NCBI RefSeq assembly: GCF_013350005.1
Contig: NZ_JABVWW010000003.1
Location: 124,001-188,000, forward strand
DNA length: 64,000 bases
Source of the DNA: Methylocystis silviterrae
GTDB lineage: Bacteria; Pseudomonadota; Alphaproteobacteria; Rhizobiales; Beijerinckiaceae
Reading direction: 5' to 3'
The notes beneath the pieces were generated by a model. That model was not told the origin of the DNA. It saw only the letters and a program-made list of their open reading frames with translations, and did not search any database. Below are positions 62,178 through 64,000 of this stretch, piece by piece. The translations under genes and the position numbers were made by a program. Every line of letters begins with the position of its first letter. The stretch's first letter is position 1.

Positions 62178-63049
62178 CCATGGACGCGCTTGCCGATTCC
62201 ACGACGCTGCGCACGCGCGCCATCGCGACCAGAAGCTCCTTCTATCTCGCGATGCGCATCCTCGATCCACCGCGGCGCGACGCGATGTTCGCCATTTACG
62301 CCTTCTGCCGCGCCGTTGACGACATCGCCGACGACGAGGGCGACCGCGCCGCGCGCCGCGCCGCGCTCGACCAGTGGCGCGCCGACCTCGATGAGCTATA
62401 CGCCGGCCGCATCCGCGCGCGTGTGAGCTTTCTCTCTGAACCCGTCCGCCGCTTCCGACTCGAGCGCGCCGATTTCGAGTCGGTGATCGAGGGCATGGCC
62501 ATGGACGTCGAGGAGGATATTTGCGCGCCGGACTGGGAAAAGCTTGAGCTCTATTGCGATCGCGTCGCGAGCGCCGTGGGACGGCTGTCGGTGCGCGCGT
62601 TCGGTCTCGCGGAGGATGAGCCGGGCGCCGAATGCGATTTGCCGACGGGTCCGAAACTGCTCGCCTACCACCTCGGGCGCGCGTTGCAGCTCACCAACAT
62701 CTTGCGCGACCTCGACGAGGACGCCGCGCGGGGGCGGCTCTATTTGCCCCGCCAGGCGCTTGAGTCCGCGGGGGTCATGAGCTTCGCGCCGCACGCCGTG
62801 CTGTCGCATCCTTCGCTCGAAGAGGTGTGCGCGCCGGTCCTCAGCCGCGCCCGCGAACATTATGACCAGGCGGATCTGGTGATGGCGGGCTTGCCCAAGC
62901 GCGCGGTGAAGGCGCCCTATCTCATGGCCGCTGGCTATCGTTCGATCCTCGACAGTCTCGCCGCTCGCGGCTTTTCGGCGCCGCGCGCGCCGGTGCGGGC
63001 GTCCCGTCTCAAGCTCGTCAGCGCATTCCTGCGACACGCCTTCACGTGA
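62174..63049 (+). CDS. hpnD: Presqualene diphosphate synthase HpnD
   Basis: 291 aa from ATG 62174, coupled to hpnC. Asp-rich motif CRAVDDIADDEGD and second motif LTNILRDLDEDAARGRLYLP. SSFYLAMRILDPPRRDAMFAIYAFCRA is typical of HpnD. It condenses two farnesyl diphosphates to presqualene diphosphate, the first step of the HpnDCE route. The stop overlaps the hpnE GTG start. Confidence 0.95.
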   Translation: MTMDALADSTTLRTRAIATRSSFYLAMRILDPPRRDAMFAIYAFCRAVDDIADDEGDRAARRAALDQWRADLDELYAGRIRARVSFLSEPVRRFRLERADFESVIEGMAMDVEEDICAPDWEKLELYCDRVASAVGRLSVRAFGLAEDEPGAECDLPTGPKLLAYHLGRALQLTNILRDLDEDAARGRLYLPRQALESAGVMSFAPHAVLSHPSLEEVCAPVLSRAREHYDQADLVMAGLPKRAVKAPYLMAAGYRSILDSLAARGFSAPRAPVRASRLKLVSAFLRHAFT

Positions 63050-64000
63050 GCGAAACGATTCATGTCGTCGGCGCGGGCCTCGCGGGGCTCGCCTGCGCGC
63101 TGCGTCTTGCCGGCGCCGGACGGCGCGTCGCGCTCTACGAAGCCGCGCGCATGGCCGGCGGACGCTGCCGCTCCTATTTCGACGCTTCGCTCGGCCTGAC
63201 GATCGACAACGGCAATCATTTGCTGCTCTCCGGGAACACGGCGGCGCGGGATTATGCGACTCGCATCGGCGCGAGCGACGCGCTCGTTGGTCCCGACGAA
63301 TGCGCCTTCGATTTTCTCGATGCGCGCACGGCCGAGCGCTGGACGCTGCGACCCAACGCTTCGCGCATTCCCTGGTGGGTGTTTGTCGCCGACCGCCGCG
63401 TTCCCGGCACGGGGCCGCTCGACTATCTCGACGCGGGAAAGCTTCTCTTCGCGAAGGACGGCGCGACCATCGGCGACACCATGCATTGCCATGGCCCGCT
63501 GTGGGAGAAGCTTTGGCGCCCGGTTCTGCTCTCCGCGCTGAACACCGAACCTGAAGAGGCGTCCGCCACGCTCGCGGGCGCCGTGCTGCGCGAAACGCTC
63601 GCGGCGGGCGGCGACGCCTGCCGCCCGATGGTCGCCAAAGGCGGCCTTGGCGACGCCTTCATCGAGCCGGCGCTGCGCACGCTTCGCGCCAAAGGCGTCG
63701 AGCCGCGCTTCGGCGTGCGTCTGCGCGAACTCTCTTTTGATGACTCTCGCGTCGCTGCGCTGCGTTTCGGCGATGCGGAAGTGACGCTGGAAAGAGGCGA
63801 CGCGATCGTCCTAGCGACGCCGCCGTGGATCGCGCAGGAGCTTCTGCCCGGTCTTGTCGCGCCCGATGATTTTCGCGCGATCCTCAATGCGCATTTCAAG
63901 ATCGCGCCGCCGCCGGGCCAACCCTTGCTTCTCGGCATGATCGGCACGCTCACCGAATGGCTGTTCGCCTTCGACGATCGACTCTCGGTGACGATCAGCG
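63046..64000 (+). CDS. hpnE: Hydroxysqualene dehydroxylase HpnE (truncated by window edge)
   Basis: The GTG at 63046 overlaps the hpnD stop (GTGA) and the frame is open to the window end, giving 318 residues of an expected roughly 420. The FAD-binding Rossmann motif HVVGAGLAGLACALRLAGAG begins at residue 6, with YEAARMAGGRCRSYFDASLG as the second dinucleotide block and NGNHLLLSGN after it. HpnE reduces hydroxysqualene to squalene, finishing the route begun by HpnD and HpnC. The C-terminal FAD motif should lie beyond base 64000. Confidence 0.93.
   Translation, partial: MSETIHVVGAGLAGLACALRLAGAGRRVALYEAARMAGGRCRSYFDASLGLTIDNGNHLLLSGNTAARDYATRIGASDALVGPDECAFDFLDARTAERWTLRPNASRIPWWVFVADRRVPGTGPLDYLDAGKLLFAKDGATIGDTMHCHGPLWEKLWRPVLLSALNTEPEEASATLAGAVLRETLAAGGDACRPMVAKGGLGDAFIEPALRTLRAKGVEPRFGVRLRELSFDDSRVAALRFGDAEVTLERGDAIVLATPPWIAQELLPGLVAPDDFRAILNAHFKIAPPPGQPLLLGMIGTLTEWLFAFDDRLSVTIS

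Overview
This is a GC-rich bacterial chromosome segment. It most likely comes from an alphaproteobacterium of the order Hyphomicrobiales (Rhizobiales), possibly a Methylocystis/Methylosinus or Beijerinckiaceae relative. Supporting points are the dnaK-dnaJ-pmtA-pyrF order, a rhizobial-type PmtA, a complete set of hopanoid genes (hpnB, C, D, E, shc, hpnG, hpnH), a probable speF-type leader on ornithine decarboxylase, and REP-like palindromes of types common in this order. No methane-oxidation gene is present, so the genus is inference.

Layout. 0-4.5 kb: 3' end of a Dcm-type methyltransferase with vsr, then efp and epmA, and a secreted serine protease. 4.6-10.3 kb: typA followed by a large SIR2-STAND-TPR gene, bracketed on its far side by a 51-bp remnant of a second typA. 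10.3-25 kb: mostly ordinary genes (RNase T2, parDE, rluD, a flavoprotein, DUF411, opgD, ornithine decarboxylase with a long leader, GNAT, PAP2, pepP). 25.1-30.3 kb: a frameshifted prmA, then an atypical GTPase, a probable GTPase-associated protein and a coiled-coil membrane protein. 30.6-34.8 kb: hpnH facing an HTH-shc-hpnG operon. 35-38.7 kb: Rieske proteins, unknown genes, and a low-GC secreted protein among tRNA-Leu remnants that end at an intact tRNA-Leu(UAA). 38.7-46.2 kb: gpt, a cinA-like gene, opgC, map-radC, an MFS exporter, adenine deaminase and rlmE. 46.2-54.8 kb: an SbmA-like ABC exporter, IHF, a nitrilase, and a TetR-controlled RND pump with its operator. 55-64 kb: dnaK-dnaJ-pmtA-pyrF-chaB-hpnBCDE, running off the right edge.

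How the genes work together. HpnC, HpnD and HpnE convert farnesyl diphosphate to squalene. Shc cyclises it to hopene, HpnH attaches the adenosyl group, HpnG removes adenine, and HpnB is a hopanoid-associated glycosyltransferase. The adenine released by HpnG could feed the adenine deaminase and the xanthine/guanine phosphoribosyltransferase. EpmA modifies EF-P. OpgD and OpgC both act on periplasmic glucans.

The best candidates for unusual biology are: (1) the SIR2-STAND-TPR gene beside typA, which looks like an NAD-depleting, NLR-like antiphage protein; (2) the GTPase / associated-protein / coiled-coil membrane-protein cluster; (3) a small repeat family whose two full copies show compensatory base changes in a hairpin; and (4) the tRNA-Leu remnant region, which looks like an old integration hotspot.
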